This document shows positions 1 through 7,994 of a stretch of 13,122 bases of DNA, piece after piece. The translations under genes were made by a program, and so were the position numbers. The notes below the pieces were generated by a model, which searched no databases, had not been told where the DNA came from, and was given only the letters and a program-made list of their open reading frames with translations. The stretch's first letter is position 1. Each line of letters opens with the position of its first letter. Source of the DNA: an uncultured Lachnospiraceae bacterium (GTDB taxonomy: Bacteria; Bacillota; Clostridia; Lachnospirales; Lachnospiraceae); contig CADBUD010000203.1 in NCBI GenBank assembly GCA_902797785.1, forward strand, positions 1 to 13,122, written 5' to 3'.

Positions 1-1415
1 AGCAGGATGGACTCTGCTCCATCTAAATAGCTGTAATACACTTTGGACTTTACTCCGTTTTTCTCCATTAGGCAAGCCATATCTTCCGGCATCTCACTGA
101 GATTTCGGTAATATATCATCCCTTTCTGACAGATTTTAGATAAAAAGCTGCCAATCTCTACAGAAAAGACTTCCTTTCTCTGCTCTTCGGACAACGTATA
201 TCCCTGTGCGTTCCAATACAGGTTTCCGGCTCCCTCCAGCTCATGCCCAATCATCTGGACGCCCATCCTCTGAATCTTATAATTTGTAGCCATCAGCTGA
301 AAAATGTTTTGGAAGGTCTCATAATATTCATTTCCGGTAATCAGCTGGTCGCAGATCATGGACTTGATATTGTCCTCCATCACGCCGTTTCCCGGTGTCT
401 TTTTTATGCTCCTTGCGTGACGGTCAGACTGATACTTTTTATACAGGGCTTTTTCATTGTAGATGACAAAACGATCCTTTCCAGCGCTCTTGGCCGCATA
501 GACCGCATCATCCGCACATTTGAACATCGTTGTATAATCCTTTCCATTGATAGGAAAGACAGAAATTCCGATACTGGCAGAAACATCTACATTTCCCTGT
601 ACGGTCTCGTAGTGAATCCGAAGGGCATTGCAGAGGCGTCCTGCTACCTTTATGATATTGTTCAGCTCACGGATATTTTTCATAAATGCAATGAACTCGT
701 CACCGCCGATCCTGCCGGTCAGATCCCGCTCACGGAACGCTTCACGGATGTGACGACCGATCTTTTTTAACACAATATCCCCATTGGCATGCCCCAGCTC
801 ATCATTGACGGTCTTGAAATTATCAATATCAATGACTAATAGCGCATGCAGAGACTTTGAATCCGCCGCGCTCTCCTGCTCTAGATATTCTTTGATTTTC
901 TGCTCTACCGTCGCTTTATTATAGAGCTCCGTCAGCGCATCCATCTCCACCCTTTTTTTTACTGAGAGCTCATGCATTTTATAATCATTAATCGCGATGG
1001 CGCGGCCAATGATCTTTACGCCTTCCATTGGATTGATCACACTGACAAAGCGGATGCGATACCAGTTATATTCTTCTGTAAAAATCCGGCAGCGAACATC
1101 AATATTTTCTCTCATGATCATGACCGATGCCTTATTCATGGTATCAATCAGCTTCTGCCGGTCTTTTTCGTGAACTATCTCTGTATTCAAAAGCTTTTCT
1201 TTAAAATGATCGACATATCTGTCATGGATGCTCGAACCTCCCTCAGAACCAAATACGGTCAGTCGATCCGCTGCCTGATCATATTCGACCATAGACTCAC
1301 CATTGACATCCGCAATTAGAGAAAAACGCTCTAAACGGCTTTTCAAGCTTTGAATCTGATCTTCCAATCTATCTCTCATGTCGTCCATATTTCTTAACAA
1401 CCTGCCCCATTTCAT
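1..1415 (-). CDS. Diguanylate cyclase (PAS-like, GGDEF, GAF-like domains), 3'-truncated by window edge
   Basis: Predicted to make cyclic di-GMP from two GTP in the cytoplasm. The frame is open from 1415 through base 1, giving about 471 residues without a stop, so the C-terminus lies outside the window. Residues about 15-145 look like a PAS-type sensor (inference from hydrophobic pattern). Residues about 155-320 are the GGDEF domain, with the metal-binding stretch VIDIDNFK (193-200), the active-site GGDEF at 237-241, and an RERD motif (228-231) exactly five residues upstream. That RxxD is the product-inhibition I-site, so the enzyme is probably active and feedback-inhibited. Residues about 345-471 resemble a GAF domain. 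An EAL or other domain could follow outside the window. The start is uncertain: ATG 1415 gives the longest ATG-initiated form, ATGs at 1388 and 1379 are alternatives, and none has a strong ribosome site. It has its own promoter and a structured leader, and shares orientation with the fab operon without obvious functional linkage. Confidence 0.9.
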   Translation of the reverse strand, partial: MKWGRLLRNMDDMRDRLEDQIQSLKSRLERFSLIADVNGESMVEYDQAADRLTVFGSEGGSSIHDRYVDHFKEKLLNTEIVHEKDRQKLIDTMNKASVMIMRENIDVRCRIFTEEYNWYRIRFVSVINPMEGVKIIGRAIAINDYKMHELSVKKRVEMDALTELYNKATVEQKIKEYLEQESAADSKSLHALLVIDIDNFKTVNDELGHANGDIVLKKIGRHIREAFRERDLTGRIGGDEFIAFMKNIRELNNIIKVAGRLCNALRIHYETVQGNVDVSASIGISVFPINGKDYTTMFKCADDAVYAAKSAGKDRFVIYNEKALYKKYQSDRHARSIKKTPGNGVMEDNIKSMICDQLITGNEYYETFQNIFQLMATNYKIQRMGVQMIGHELEGAGNLYWNAQGYTLSEEQRKEVFSVEIGSFLSKICQKGMIYYRNLSEMPEDMACLMEKNGVKSKVYYSYLDGAESIL

Positions 1416-1420
1416 TCTAT

Positions 1421-1473
1421 TCTGTACATTTCTGCTATCTTTGTCCCTTAATCCGCATACCAAAATGTACAGA
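1421..1473 (-). repeat. 11-bp perfect inverted repeat in the leader of the GGDEF gene
   Basis: TCTGTACATTT at 1421-1431 is the exact reverse complement of AAATGTACAGA at 1463-1473, with a 31-nt spacer. Each arm contains the palindrome TGTACA, and arm centres are 42 nt apart, close to four helical turns. In RNA the arms would form a stem ending 5 nt before the ATG at 1415. A competing 7-bp hairpin with one G-U pair (1472-1478 with 1455-1461) shares bases 1472-1473. The repeat could be a paired protein-binding site or a switchable leader. Its function is inferred only from symmetry and position. Confidence 0.6.
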
Positions 1474-1495
1474 TATGCTACAACACATCTATTTT

Positions 1496-1524
1496 AATAT
1501 ACACAAAGTGACGCAAACCGTCAA
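1496..1524 (-). promoter_or_regulatory. Sigma-A-type promoter for the GGDEF gene
   Basis: On the minus strand, TTGACG (1524-1519) is followed by a 17-nt spacer and TATATT (1501-1496). This is one mismatch from consensus in each box at ideal spacing. The predicted start point is near 1489, which gives a leader of about 75 nt containing the inverted repeat. I see no intrinsic terminator between fabH and this promoter, so some fab transcripts may read through into the cyclase gene. Confidence 0.75.
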
Positions 1525-1574
1525 GCATTATTTCCATTTTTTCACTATCATTTGTTACTATTCACAGCCGGAAC

Positions 1575-2537
1575 TTACCATTCCAGCAGGATCGCCCCAT
1601 ACGTCAATCCGGCTCCAAATCCGGAAAGAACAATTTTGTCTCCTTGTTTTAACCTTCCCTGCCGGTTCATTTCATCCAGCAATACCGGTATGCTCGCGGA
1701 AGACATATTTCCATGACGGTCCAAATTGTTCGGAATCTTCTCCATTGGAATCTTCAGCCTCTTTCCCACGGCTTCCAAAATTCGGATGTTTGCCTGATGA
1801 AGCAGAAAATAGCTAATATCTTCCACACCACAACCGGCTTTTTCGAGAACCTCCAAAATACTCTTTGGAACCTGTCTTGTCGCGAACCGATAGACCTCAT
1901 GTCCATCCATCGTCACATAGGACACGGAATCGTCTTTTTCAACATATGGATTGTTTTTATTTCTTGCCCTGCATGCCAGCACCGATCCCTTAAACCCATT
2001 GGATCCCTGAACGATGGAACGGATTCCCCGGTCAGAGCGCTCTAAAACTGCTGCTCCTGCTCCATCTCCAAATAAAACACTTGTTGTTCTATCCTCCCAG
2101 TTCATCAACTTTGACAGTGTCTCTCCTCCAACGATCAAGGCATTTTTCATCATGCCGGCCTCAAGATAGGCATGCGCCGTCGCCATGGCAAATAAAAAAC
2201 CGGAGCATGCGGAGTTTAGGTCAAATGCTGTTGCATGCTCTGCTCCCAGTCTGGCCTGAAGGTCGCATGCTGTGCATGGAATGACATTATCCGGAGAAAC
2301 TGTCGCTACCAGAATCAGATCGATCTCTTCCGGCTGTTTTCCCGCATTTTCCAGTGCGTTTTTTGCCGCCTCATAGCAAAGAGAGACTGTCGTCTCCTCG
2401 ACACAGAGATTCCTGGTGGCGATACCGGTTCTCTGGCGGATCCACTCATCTGAGGTATCCATGATCTTTGCCAGGTCATCATTGGTTACTATTTTTTTTG
2501 GTACAGCGCTTCCTGTTCCAATTATTCTTGTCGTCAT
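1575..2537 (-). CDS. fabH: Beta-ketoacyl-ACP synthase III (KAS III)
   Basis: Condenses a short acyl-CoA (acetyl-CoA or a branched primer) with malonyl-ACP, releasing CO2, to start each fatty acid chain in the cytoplasm. The 320-residue length is normal for the family. The catalytic triad is visible: Cys111 in the NSACSG segment, His247 in LLHQAN, and Asn277 in RHGNMSSAS. The C-terminal GFGAGLTYG loop is also typical. A strong AGGAGGAGAAGC leader precedes ATG 2537. It is the last gene of the operon, 87 nt after accDA, whereas in many Firmicutes fabH opens the fab cluster. The end position could lower its translation relative to acpP, but this is speculative. Primer preference (straight or branched) cannot be read from the sequence by eye. 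Confidence 0.97.
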   Translation of the reverse strand: MTTRIIGTGSAVPKKIVTNDDLAKIMDTSDEWIRQRTGIATRNLCVEETTVSLCYEAAKNALENAGKQPEEIDLILVATVSPDNVIPCTACDLQARLGAEHATAFDLNSACSGFLFAMATAHAYLEAGMMKNALIVGGETLSKLMNWEDRTTSVLFGDGAGAAVLERSDRGIRSIVQGSNGFKGSVLACRARNKNNPYVEKDDSVSYVTMDGHEVYRFATRQVPKSILEVLEKAGCGVEDISYFLLHQANIRILEAVGKRLKIPMEKIPNNLDRHGNMSSASIPVLLDEMNRQGRLKQGDKIVLSGFGAGLTYGAILLEW

Positions 2538-2624
2538 GCTTCTCCTCCTAATTCAAATCGGCTTTTGATTCCCATCCGGTCAGACGGAACCATTTTGCAG
2601 GGTGTGTCATGATGCAGTACTTCT

Positions 2625-4391
2625 TTACATCCGGCGAAATCTCTGGTAACGCTCCTCTGCGATTTCCTCTGGATTCATAGTATCATATTTTTCCAGGAAT
2701 TCAAAGATATTTACTCGCATAAAATCCGAAATCGTATCTACGGTCTTATTATCAGCACCGCCGAATTCCGGAATGATTTTTTCTACTGCGCCCAGTTTTT
2801 TCAGATCCTCCGCCGTAATATGCATGATTTCCGCTGCTTCCTGTGCCCGCTTTCCGTCCTTCCAAAGAATCGAGGCGAAGCCCTCCGGAGATAGAATCGA
2901 ATAGGTCGCGTTTTCCATGATCCAAACCTCATTTCCGACACTGAGAGCAAGAGCTCCCCCGCTGCCCCCTTCTCCAATCAGAATACAGAGCACCGGAACC
3001 GTCAGGGCGGACATTTCCATTAGATTTTTGGCAATGGCTTCTCCCTGCCCGCGCTCCTCTGCCTCGATTCCGCAAAAAGCTCCTGATGTATTGACGAAGG
3101 TAATGATCGGCCGACGGAATTTTTCTGCCTGCTTCATTAATCGAAGCGCCTTTCGGTATCCTTCTGGTGAAGGCATTCCGAAATTCCGTTCAATACACTC
3201 TTTGCTGTCCTTTCCTTTTTGAATTCCGATCACCGTGACCGGACGGCTGCCAAGATAGGCCACGCCGCCCACAACGGCCTTGTCATCCCGTACGCCGCGG
3301 TCTCCATGCAGCTCCATAAATTCTGTGAATACTTTTTCAATATAATCCAATGCGGAAGGACGGGATACCTGACGGGAGGCTTTCACCTTCTGCCACGCAT
3401 TTTTGCTGACCGCCTTGAACATTTTTTCTTTCATCGTCTCGCTTGGTAAAAAAGCTCCGATTCGATCTTTTTCCTCTGTTTTTTTCTGTTTCTGATGCAG
3501 CTTTACCAGATAATAGATGGTGTCTTTAAGCTCCTCCCGTTTTACGATCCGGTCAACAAATCCATGCTCTAATAAAAACTCTGCTGTCTGGAAGCCCTTT
3601 GGCAGCTCCTGTCCGATGGTTTGTTTAATGACCCGGGGACCGGCAAATCCAATCAATGCTCCCGGCTCCGCCAGAATCAGATCCCCCAGCATCGCAAAGC
3701 TCGCCGTGACCCCTCCTGTCGTCGGGTCTGTCAAAATCGGGACATAGAGAAGTCCCGCCTGTGAATGCTTTTTGATTGCTGCAGAGGTCTTTGCCATCTG
3801 CATCAGGGAGATGATTCCCTCCTGCATTCTCGCTCCACCGGAACAGCAGAACAAAAAGACCGGAAGCGAAAGCCTGGTCGCCTGCTCAATGGCACTGGTG
3901 ATCTTTTCTCCTACCACATGTCCCATGCTGCTCATCATAAATCTCGCATCACAAACGCCCAATACGATTTCTTCTCCATATACCTTCGCCTTGCCGATCG
4001 TGACGGCTTCCTGAAGGCCGGTCTTTTCTCTGGCTGCTAAAAGCTTATCCTCATATCCTTCAAATTGGAGCGGATTGCTGACAGGAAGATCCTCGAACCA
4101 TGGCTCAAAGCTCTTTGCATCCGCGACCATGCGGATTCTGTTTTTGGTCTTGACCCGAAAATAAGAACCACATTTGTAGCAGACATATTTTAAGTCCACG
4201 ACCTGCTGTTTGTCTAAGACTTCCCCGCATTTTGGACATTTGACCCGCTCGATCTGCTGAACCGGTGATTCTTTGCTCTCTTCTTTATTCTCTGATACAA
4301 CTGTTTCTTCTTTTTTTTCTTCTTTATTCTCTGTTTTCAGTAAAAATGCCGGGAATTTACGATCCCGCCATGTTTTCTTTTTTTCTGTCAT
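2625..4391 (-). CDS. accDA: Fused acetyl-CoA carboxylase carboxyltransferase (AccD-AccA, beta-alpha)
   Basis: Transfers the carboxyl group from carboxybiotin on the carrier protein to acetyl-CoA, making malonyl-CoA, the first committed step of fatty acid synthesis. The two subunits, usually separate, are one 588-residue chain. Residues 1-50 are a charged Lys/Glu-rich tail. Residues 52-74 form the AccD zinc ribbon (Cys52, Cys55, Cys71, Cys74). The AccD crotonase-like domain runs to about 300, with SGGARMQEG at 184-192. A charged linker at about 300-330 joins it to AccA, with GAFCG (437-441), AEERGQGEA (444-452) and IGEGGSGGA (472-480). No stop or frameshift lies at the junction, so this is a true fusion that fixes 1:1 stoichiometry. 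The start ATG 4391 has a modest AAAGGA/AAGAAG leader. The gene lies 56 nt after fabZ. The partners AccB and AccC are not in the window. Confidence 0.95.
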   Translation of the reverse strand: MTEKKKTWRDRKFPAFLLKTENKEEKKEETVVSENKEESKESPVQQIERVKCPKCGEVLDKQQVVDLKYVCYKCGSYFRVKTKNRIRMVADAKSFEPWFEDLPVSNPLQFEGYEDKLLAAREKTGLQEAVTIGKAKVYGEEIVLGVCDARFMMSSMGHVVGEKITSAIEQATRLSLPVFLFCCSGGARMQEGIISLMQMAKTSAAIKKHSQAGLLYVPILTDPTTGGVTASFAMLGDLILAEPGALIGFAGPRVIKQTIGQELPKGFQTAEFLLEHGFVDRIVKREELKDTIYYLVKLHQKQKKTEEKDRIGAFLPSETMKEKMFKAVSKNAWQKVKASRQVSRPSALDYIEKVFTEFMELHGDRGVRDDKAVVGGVAYLGSRPVTVIGIQKGKDSKECIERNFGMPSPEGYRKALRLMKQAEKFRRPIITFVNTSGAFCGIEAEERGQGEAIAKNLMEMSALTVPVLCILIGEGGSGGALALSVGNEVWIMENATYSILSPEGFASILWKDGKRAQEAAEIMHITAEDLKKLGAVEKIIPEFGGADNKTVDTISDFMRVNIFEFLEKYDTMNPEEIAEERYQRFRRM

Positions 4392-4447
4392 TCTTCTTAT
4401 GATCCTTTCTAATCTGCTGATACTGATTCGGATTTTCTTTGACCTTT

Positions 4448-4879
4448 TTACGCGCCAACAGCAAACGTTAGCTCTGCCACTGCAGCCACTTTTCCGTTGA
4501 CCTTTGCCGTGGCCTTTCCAACTCCAAAGGGTCCTTTTCTTTTTATGATTTCTGTTTCCAGCATCAGCACATCTCCCGGTACCACCTTTTGTTTGAATTT
4601 TGCCGAATTGATTCCACCAAAATAGGCTGTTTTTCCTTTATATTCCTCCAAAGTCAATAGCGCTACCGCACCGGTCTGTGCCAGTGCCTCAATGATCAGG
4701 ACTCCCGGCATCACAGGCTCTCCCGGAAAATGTCCAGCAAAAAAAGGTTCGTTATAGCTGACACATTTTTTGCCGACAGCGCGAATTCCCGGCTCCAATT
4801 CCTCTATCGTATCGATCAGCAGAAATGGCTGTCTGTGAGGAATGATCTCCATGATTTCCTTTGTGGTATAAACTGACAT
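4448..4879 (-). CDS. fabZ: 3-hydroxyacyl-ACP dehydratase
   Basis: Removes water from 3-hydroxyacyl-ACP to give trans-2-enoyl-ACP in the elongation cycle. The protein has 143 residues, the usual FabZ size, and a single hot-dog fold. The catalytic pair is His50 in [12 protein letters not shown] and Glu64 in LIIEALAQ. I chose ATG 4879 because GGAGGAG lies just upstream. The in-frame ATG at 4894 would place that ribosome site inside the coding region and overlap fabF. fabF ends 2 nt before this start, so the two genes are probably translationally coupled. The window has no FabA, FabM or FabN isomerase. The route to unsaturated fatty acids is therefore either elsewhere or due to unusual FabZ activity, which the sequence cannot settle. 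Confidence 0.96.
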   Translation of the reverse strand: MSVYTTKEIMEIIPHRQPFLLIDTIEELEPGIRAVGKKCVSYNEPFFAGHFPGEPVMPGVLIIEALAQTGAVALLTLEEYKGKTAYFGGINSAKFKQKVVPGDVLMLETEIIKRKGPFGVGKATAKVNGKVAAVAELTFAVGA

Positions 4880-4881
4880 TT

Positions 4882-6117
4882 TTACTCCTCCCATTTTTTG
4901 ATCAGTAAAGAGCCGTTATGGCCGCCAAATCCAAGGGAATTGGAAAGCGCGTAACGAATTGGCAGATTCACCGGTTCCTTACAGTAATCCAGATCCATTT
5001 CCTCTTCTGTTTCACGCAGGCCAAGCGTCTGATGCAGATATCCCTCGTTCAGCTCCTTGATGCAGGTGATACATTCTACCGCTCCGGCAGCCCCCAAAAG
5101 ATGTCCGATCATGGATTTGGTCGAATTGATCTTTAAATTTTTGGCATGCTCTCCAAAAGCGAGCTTTAATGCGCGTGTCTCGAACAGGTCATTGTAATGT
5201 GTCCCCGTTCCATGGGCGTTGATATAAATAACCTCTTCTTTTTCGATTCCGGCATCTGCTATCGCATTTTCCATTGCTTTTGCCGCGCCTTTCCCATCTT
5301 CTGCCGGGGAAGTGATATGGTAAGCATCACTGGAACATCCATAACCGACCAGTTCGGCATAGATCTTCGCTCCTCTTTTTTTCGCGTGCTCAAGCTCCTC
5401 TAACACAATGACACCGGCACCTTCTCCCATAACGAATCCATCCCGATCCTTATCGAACGGCAGGGAACACCGATCCTTATCCTCTGATTTAGAAAGAGCT
5501 GTCAATGCCGCAAACCCAGCAACTCCCAACGGACAGATCGACCCTTCACTTCCTCCCGCCAGCATGACATCCGCATCTCCATACTGAATCGTCCGGTACG
5601 CTTCTCCGATGGAATTTGTCCCCGTCGTACATGCCGTCACGACATCAAGGCTCTTTCCTTTTAGCCCCAGCTGGATGGAAACATTTCCTGCTGCCATATT
5701 GCCGATCATCATTGGAATAAATAACGGTCCGATCTTATTTGGTCCCTTGGCCAGAACACGGTCATGCTCGCGCTCAATTCCCGGCAGGCCGCCGGTTCCG
5801 GAACCGATCGACACTCCGATTCGGTATGGATCTTCATTTTCCATAGAGATCTTAGCATCTTCAAAGGCTTCCTTTGCCGCAGCAACAGCATACTGTGAGA
5901 ACAGCTCCATCCGCTTTGCCGCCTTAAAATCCATGTAATCCTTTGCCACGAAGCCCTTGACCTCCGCAGCCAGCTTGGTCTTGAAATCTGTCGTATCAAA
6001 ATGAGTGATCTGGTCAAATCCATGGATTCCCTTTTTGATGCTGTCCCAAAAATCCGTTACATTCAAGCCAATCGGTGTGATGGCTCCCATTCCTGTTACC
6101 ACAACTCTTTTTTTCAT
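4882..6117 (-). CDS. fabF: Beta-ketoacyl-ACP synthase II
   Basis: Condenses malonyl-ACP with growing acyl-ACP, adding two carbons per cycle. The 411-residue length fits KAS II. The thiolase-fold triad is complete: Cys163 in TACTTGTNS, His302 in NAHGTGT and His339 in SMIGHLLGAAG, with Lys334 just ahead of the last motif. The C-terminal SNSLGFGGHN stretch is typical of FabF. A clear AGGAGGATTT leader precedes ATG 6117. The gene begins 58 nt after fabG and its last codons (GAG GAG) make up the ribosome site of fabZ. In many clostridial operons accB lies between fabF and fabZ; here there is no room for it. Confidence 0.97.
   Translation of the reverse strand: MKKRVVVTGMGAITPIGLNVTDFWDSIKKGIHGFDQITHFDTTDFKTKLAAEVKGFVAKDYMDFKAAKRMELFSQYAVAAAKEAFEDAKISMENEDPYRIGVSIGSGTGGLPGIEREHDRVLAKGPNKIGPLFIPMMIGNMAAGNVSIQLGLKGKSLDVVTACTTGTNSIGEAYRTIQYGDADVMLAGGSEGSICPLGVAGFAALTALSKSEDKDRCSLPFDKDRDGFVMGEGAGVIVLEELEHAKKRGAKIYAELVGYGCSSDAYHITSPAEDGKGAAKAMENAIADAGIEKEEVIYINAHGTGTHYNDLFETRALKLAFGEHAKNLKINSTKSMIGHLLGAAGAVECITCIKELNEGYLHQTLGLRETEEEMDLDYCKEPVNLPIRYALSNSLGFGGHNGSLLIKKWEE
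4885..4892 (-). promoter_or_regulatory. Ribosome binding site of fabZ, inside the end of fabF
   Basis: GGGAGGAG on the minus strand overlaps the last three sense codons of fabF and sits 5 nt upstream of ATG 4879. It decides the fabZ start in favour of 4879 over 4894 and implies translational coupling to fabF. Confidence 0.8.
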
Positions 6118-6175
6118 AAATCCTCCTAATTATCTTCCACTTTTTGCTGCGATCTATCATCCATTTATTTGCTTT

Positions 6176-6916
6176 TTACATTGCCATTCCACCATCGACA
6201 CATAAGACCTGTCCGGTGATATAGGCAGCCTTATCTGAGGCTAAGAAGGCAACGGCTTCCGCTACCTCTTTTGGAGCTCCGATCCGTTTCATAGGAATCT
6301 GATCGGTCAGATTCTTTTTGACCTGCTCCGACAGAACACTGGTCATGTCCGTATCGATCATTCCCGGTGCAATGACATTGGCTGTAATTCCCCTGCTGCC
6401 GAGCTCTCTGGCCGTCGATTTGGTCAGACCAATCAGACCTGCTTTGGAAGCACTGTAATTTGCCTGTCCCGCGTTTCCCATCACGCCCGAAACGGAAGAA
6501 ATATTGATGATGGTCCCGCTTTTTTGTTTTAAGAAGCTTCTTGACAACAGCGAAGTTGTATTAAATGCTCCTTTTAGGTTGGTGTCAATGACCGTATCAA
6601 AATCCTCTTCTTTCATGCGCATGAGAAGATTATCTTTTGTAATTCCAGCATTGTTCACCAGAATATCGATCCTATGATACTCTTTTAGCAAAGCATCGAT
6701 CATTTCCCTGCAGGCAGAATAGTCTGAAACATCACAGCCATAGACTGCCCCGTCTCCGCCCTTTTTTCGTATTTCTTCAAGGATCTGCTCTGCCGGCTCT
6801 TTCGAACGGTTATAATTGATGATGACAAAGGCGCCATAACCCGAAAGCGTCCTTGCAATCTCTGCCCCGATTCCTCTGGCAGCTCCTGTTATCAGTGCTA
6901 TTTTTCCTTCCAGCAT
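6176..6916 (-). CDS. fabG: 3-oxoacyl-ACP reductase
   Basis: Reduces 3-oxoacyl-ACP to (R)-3-hydroxyacyl-ACP with NADPH. The 246-residue chain is a classical short-chain dehydrogenase. The nucleotide-binding GAARGIG is at 11-17, NNAG at 88-91, the catalytic residues are Asn113, Ser141, Tyr154 and Lys158, and DGG lies near the C-terminus (241-243). I chose ATG 6916 because AAGGAGGA lies 4 nt upstream and the protein then begins MLEGKIALITG, as the family does. The frame extends 20 codons further upstream to 6976, but that stretch lies in a repeat-like intergenic element and does not look like protein. It follows fabD across an unusually long, structured 151-nt gap. Confidence 0.97.
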   Translation of the reverse strand: MLEGKIALITGAARGIGAEIARTLSGYGAFVIINYNRSKEPAEQILEEIRKKGGDGAVYGCDVSDYSACREMIDALLKEYHRIDILVNNAGITKDNLLMRMKEEDFDTVIDTNLKGAFNTTSLLSRSFLKQKSGTIINISSVSGVMGNAGQANYSASKAGLIGLTKSTARELGSRGITANVIAPGMIDTDMTSVLSEQVKKNLTDQIPMKRIGAPKEVAEAVAFLASDKAAYITGQVLCVDGGMAM

Positions 6917-6920
6917 TTTT

Positions 6921-6928
6921 TCCTCCTT
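6921..6928 (-). promoter_or_regulatory. Ribosome binding site of fabG
   Basis: AAGGAGGA, 4 nt upstream of ATG 6916. It settles the fabG start and lies just downstream of the structured insert that follows fabD. Confidence 0.8.
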
Positions 6929-6945
6929 GCCATTTTTGTTATACC

Positions 6946-7040
6946 CATGAACGAAATGGTCTGCCGTTTTGTTCATGAGCCGCGCCGGATTTTGGTCGCT
7001 AAAAGCGACATCTTCCTCGCAAAATCCGTACGCATCATTT
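6946..7040 (-). repeat. Palindromic, repeat-like insert between fabD and fabG
   Basis: A 95-nt noncoding stretch holds two inverted repeats. The first is a compound hairpin: an outer perfect 9-bp stem (7020-7028 with 6986-6994), a 10-nt bulge on one side (7010-7019), and a directly stacked inner 6-bp stem GTCGCT/AGCGAC with a 3-nt loop. The second pairs CATGAAC (6971-6977) with GTTCATG (6946-6952) around an 18-nt loop. The exact 7-mer TTATACC occurs immediately outside both ends (6939-6945 and 7041-7047), within a longer imperfect match, as a target-site duplication might. One frame through it reads RTDFARKMSLLATKIRRGS, which I recall as a tail on spurious short proteins in Lachnospiraceae. 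That memory suggests a dispersed element but is unverified. Confidence 0.55.
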
Positions 7041-7067
7041 TTATACCATTAGCAGTCAGGTAAAGCA

Positions 7068-7994
7068 TCAGGCTTTGATTTTTTCCGCTGCTTTTTCCAT
7101 ATCTTCCCATTTTTCTATATTGTAAACAGAAACACTTCTGTCGATTTTCCTCATAAATCCGCTTAAGGTCTTTCCCGGTCCGATTTCTACGAACGTGTCC
7201 ACTCCATCGGCAAGGAACCGCTCGATCGTCTGCTGCCACCTGACAGAGCCGGATACCTGCTTCACCAAAAGCTCTTTGACCATGGAAGAATCCGTGACAT
7301 AATCTGCGGTGTAATTTGCAATATACGGAACGCGGATGTCTGAAATCGTGACCTCATCCAATACCTTTCCCAGCCGCTCGCCCGCGTCTGTGAGCATTTT
7401 GGAATGGAACGGACCGCTTACCTTTAGCGGAACGACCCGTTTCGCCCCTGCCTCCTTCATCGCCTCTGCAGCTGCTTCTACCGCCCCGCTCTCTCCGGTG
7501 ATCACGATCTGTCCCGGACAGTTATAGTTGGCAATGGAAACCAGTCCCTCTGTATGGTTACAGATTTCTTCGATTTTTTGTGCGTCCAGTCCCAGTACTG
7601 CGCTCATTGCTCCACCAGTCGGAACTGCCTCCTGCATAAAAATCCCCCGTTTCCGGATGACATAAAAGGCATCCTTAAGACTCAAGACCCCGGAAGCGAT
7701 CAATGCACCGTATTCTCCCAGGCTCAGCCCTGCGCAGACATCCGGATGAATCCCGGTCGTTTCCTCAAACACCTTTAAGATTGCTGCCTCTGCAGCCAGT
7801 ATGGCAGCCTGTGTATATTCTGTGATATTGATCTTTTCATTTTCTTCAAAGCAAAGCGATTCCATTTCCAGTCCGGTGCTTTTCGAAGCCAGCCCAAATA
7901 CTTCCTTTGCTGTTTCGGAATTTTCATAAAAATCCTGTCCCATTCCCACATATTGTGAGCCCTGCCCCGGAAACATAAATGCTATTTTTTTCAT
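7068..7994 (-). CDS. fabD: Malonyl-CoA:ACP transacylase
   Basis: Moves malonyl from CoA to the phosphopantetheine arm of ACP, supplying the extender for FabH and FabF. The protein has 308 residues, normal for FabD. Visible motifs are FPGQGSQ (8-14), the nucleophile Ser91 in GLSLGEYGAL, Arg116 (malonate carboxyl binding) and catalytic His197 in GPFHSKM. I chose ATG 7994, preceded by AGGGAGG, because the family starts with a Lys-rich MKKIAFMFPGQG. The frame stays open 43 more codons to 8123, but those read through an inverted-repeat region with no ribosome site. fabD is the only gene of the operon with long gaps on both sides: 184 nt upstream and 151 nt downstream. Confidence 0.96.
   Translation of the reverse strand: MKKIAFMFPGQGSQYVGMGQDFYENSETAKEVFGLASKSTGLEMESLCFEENEKINITEYTQAAILAAEAAILKVFEETTGIHPDVCAGLSLGEYGALIASGVLSLKDAFYVIRKRGIFMQEAVPTGGAMSAVLGLDAQKIEEICNHTEGLVSIANYNCPGQIVITGESGAVEAAAEAMKEAGAKRVVPLKVSGPFHSKMLTDAGERLGKVLDEVTISDIRVPYIANYTADYVTDSSMVKELLVKQVSGSVRWQQTIERFLADGVDTFVEIGPGKTLSGFMRKIDRSVSVYNIEKWEDMEKAAEKIKA

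Noticed and set aside
1416..1495. A c-di-GMP riboswitch in the GGDEF leader
   Set aside because: The leader is short and I cannot find the conserved GEMM-I or c-di-GMP-II core sequences; only simple inverted repeats are present.
1525..1574. An intrinsic terminator after fabH
   Set aside because: No stable GC-rich stem followed by a T-run is visible on the minus strand; only AT-rich sequence with short direct repeats.
6973..7239. An 88-codon minus-strand frame overlapping the end of fabD
   Set aside because: Most of it is an alternate frame of fabD and its tail is the palindromic element; no ribosome site or family resemblance.
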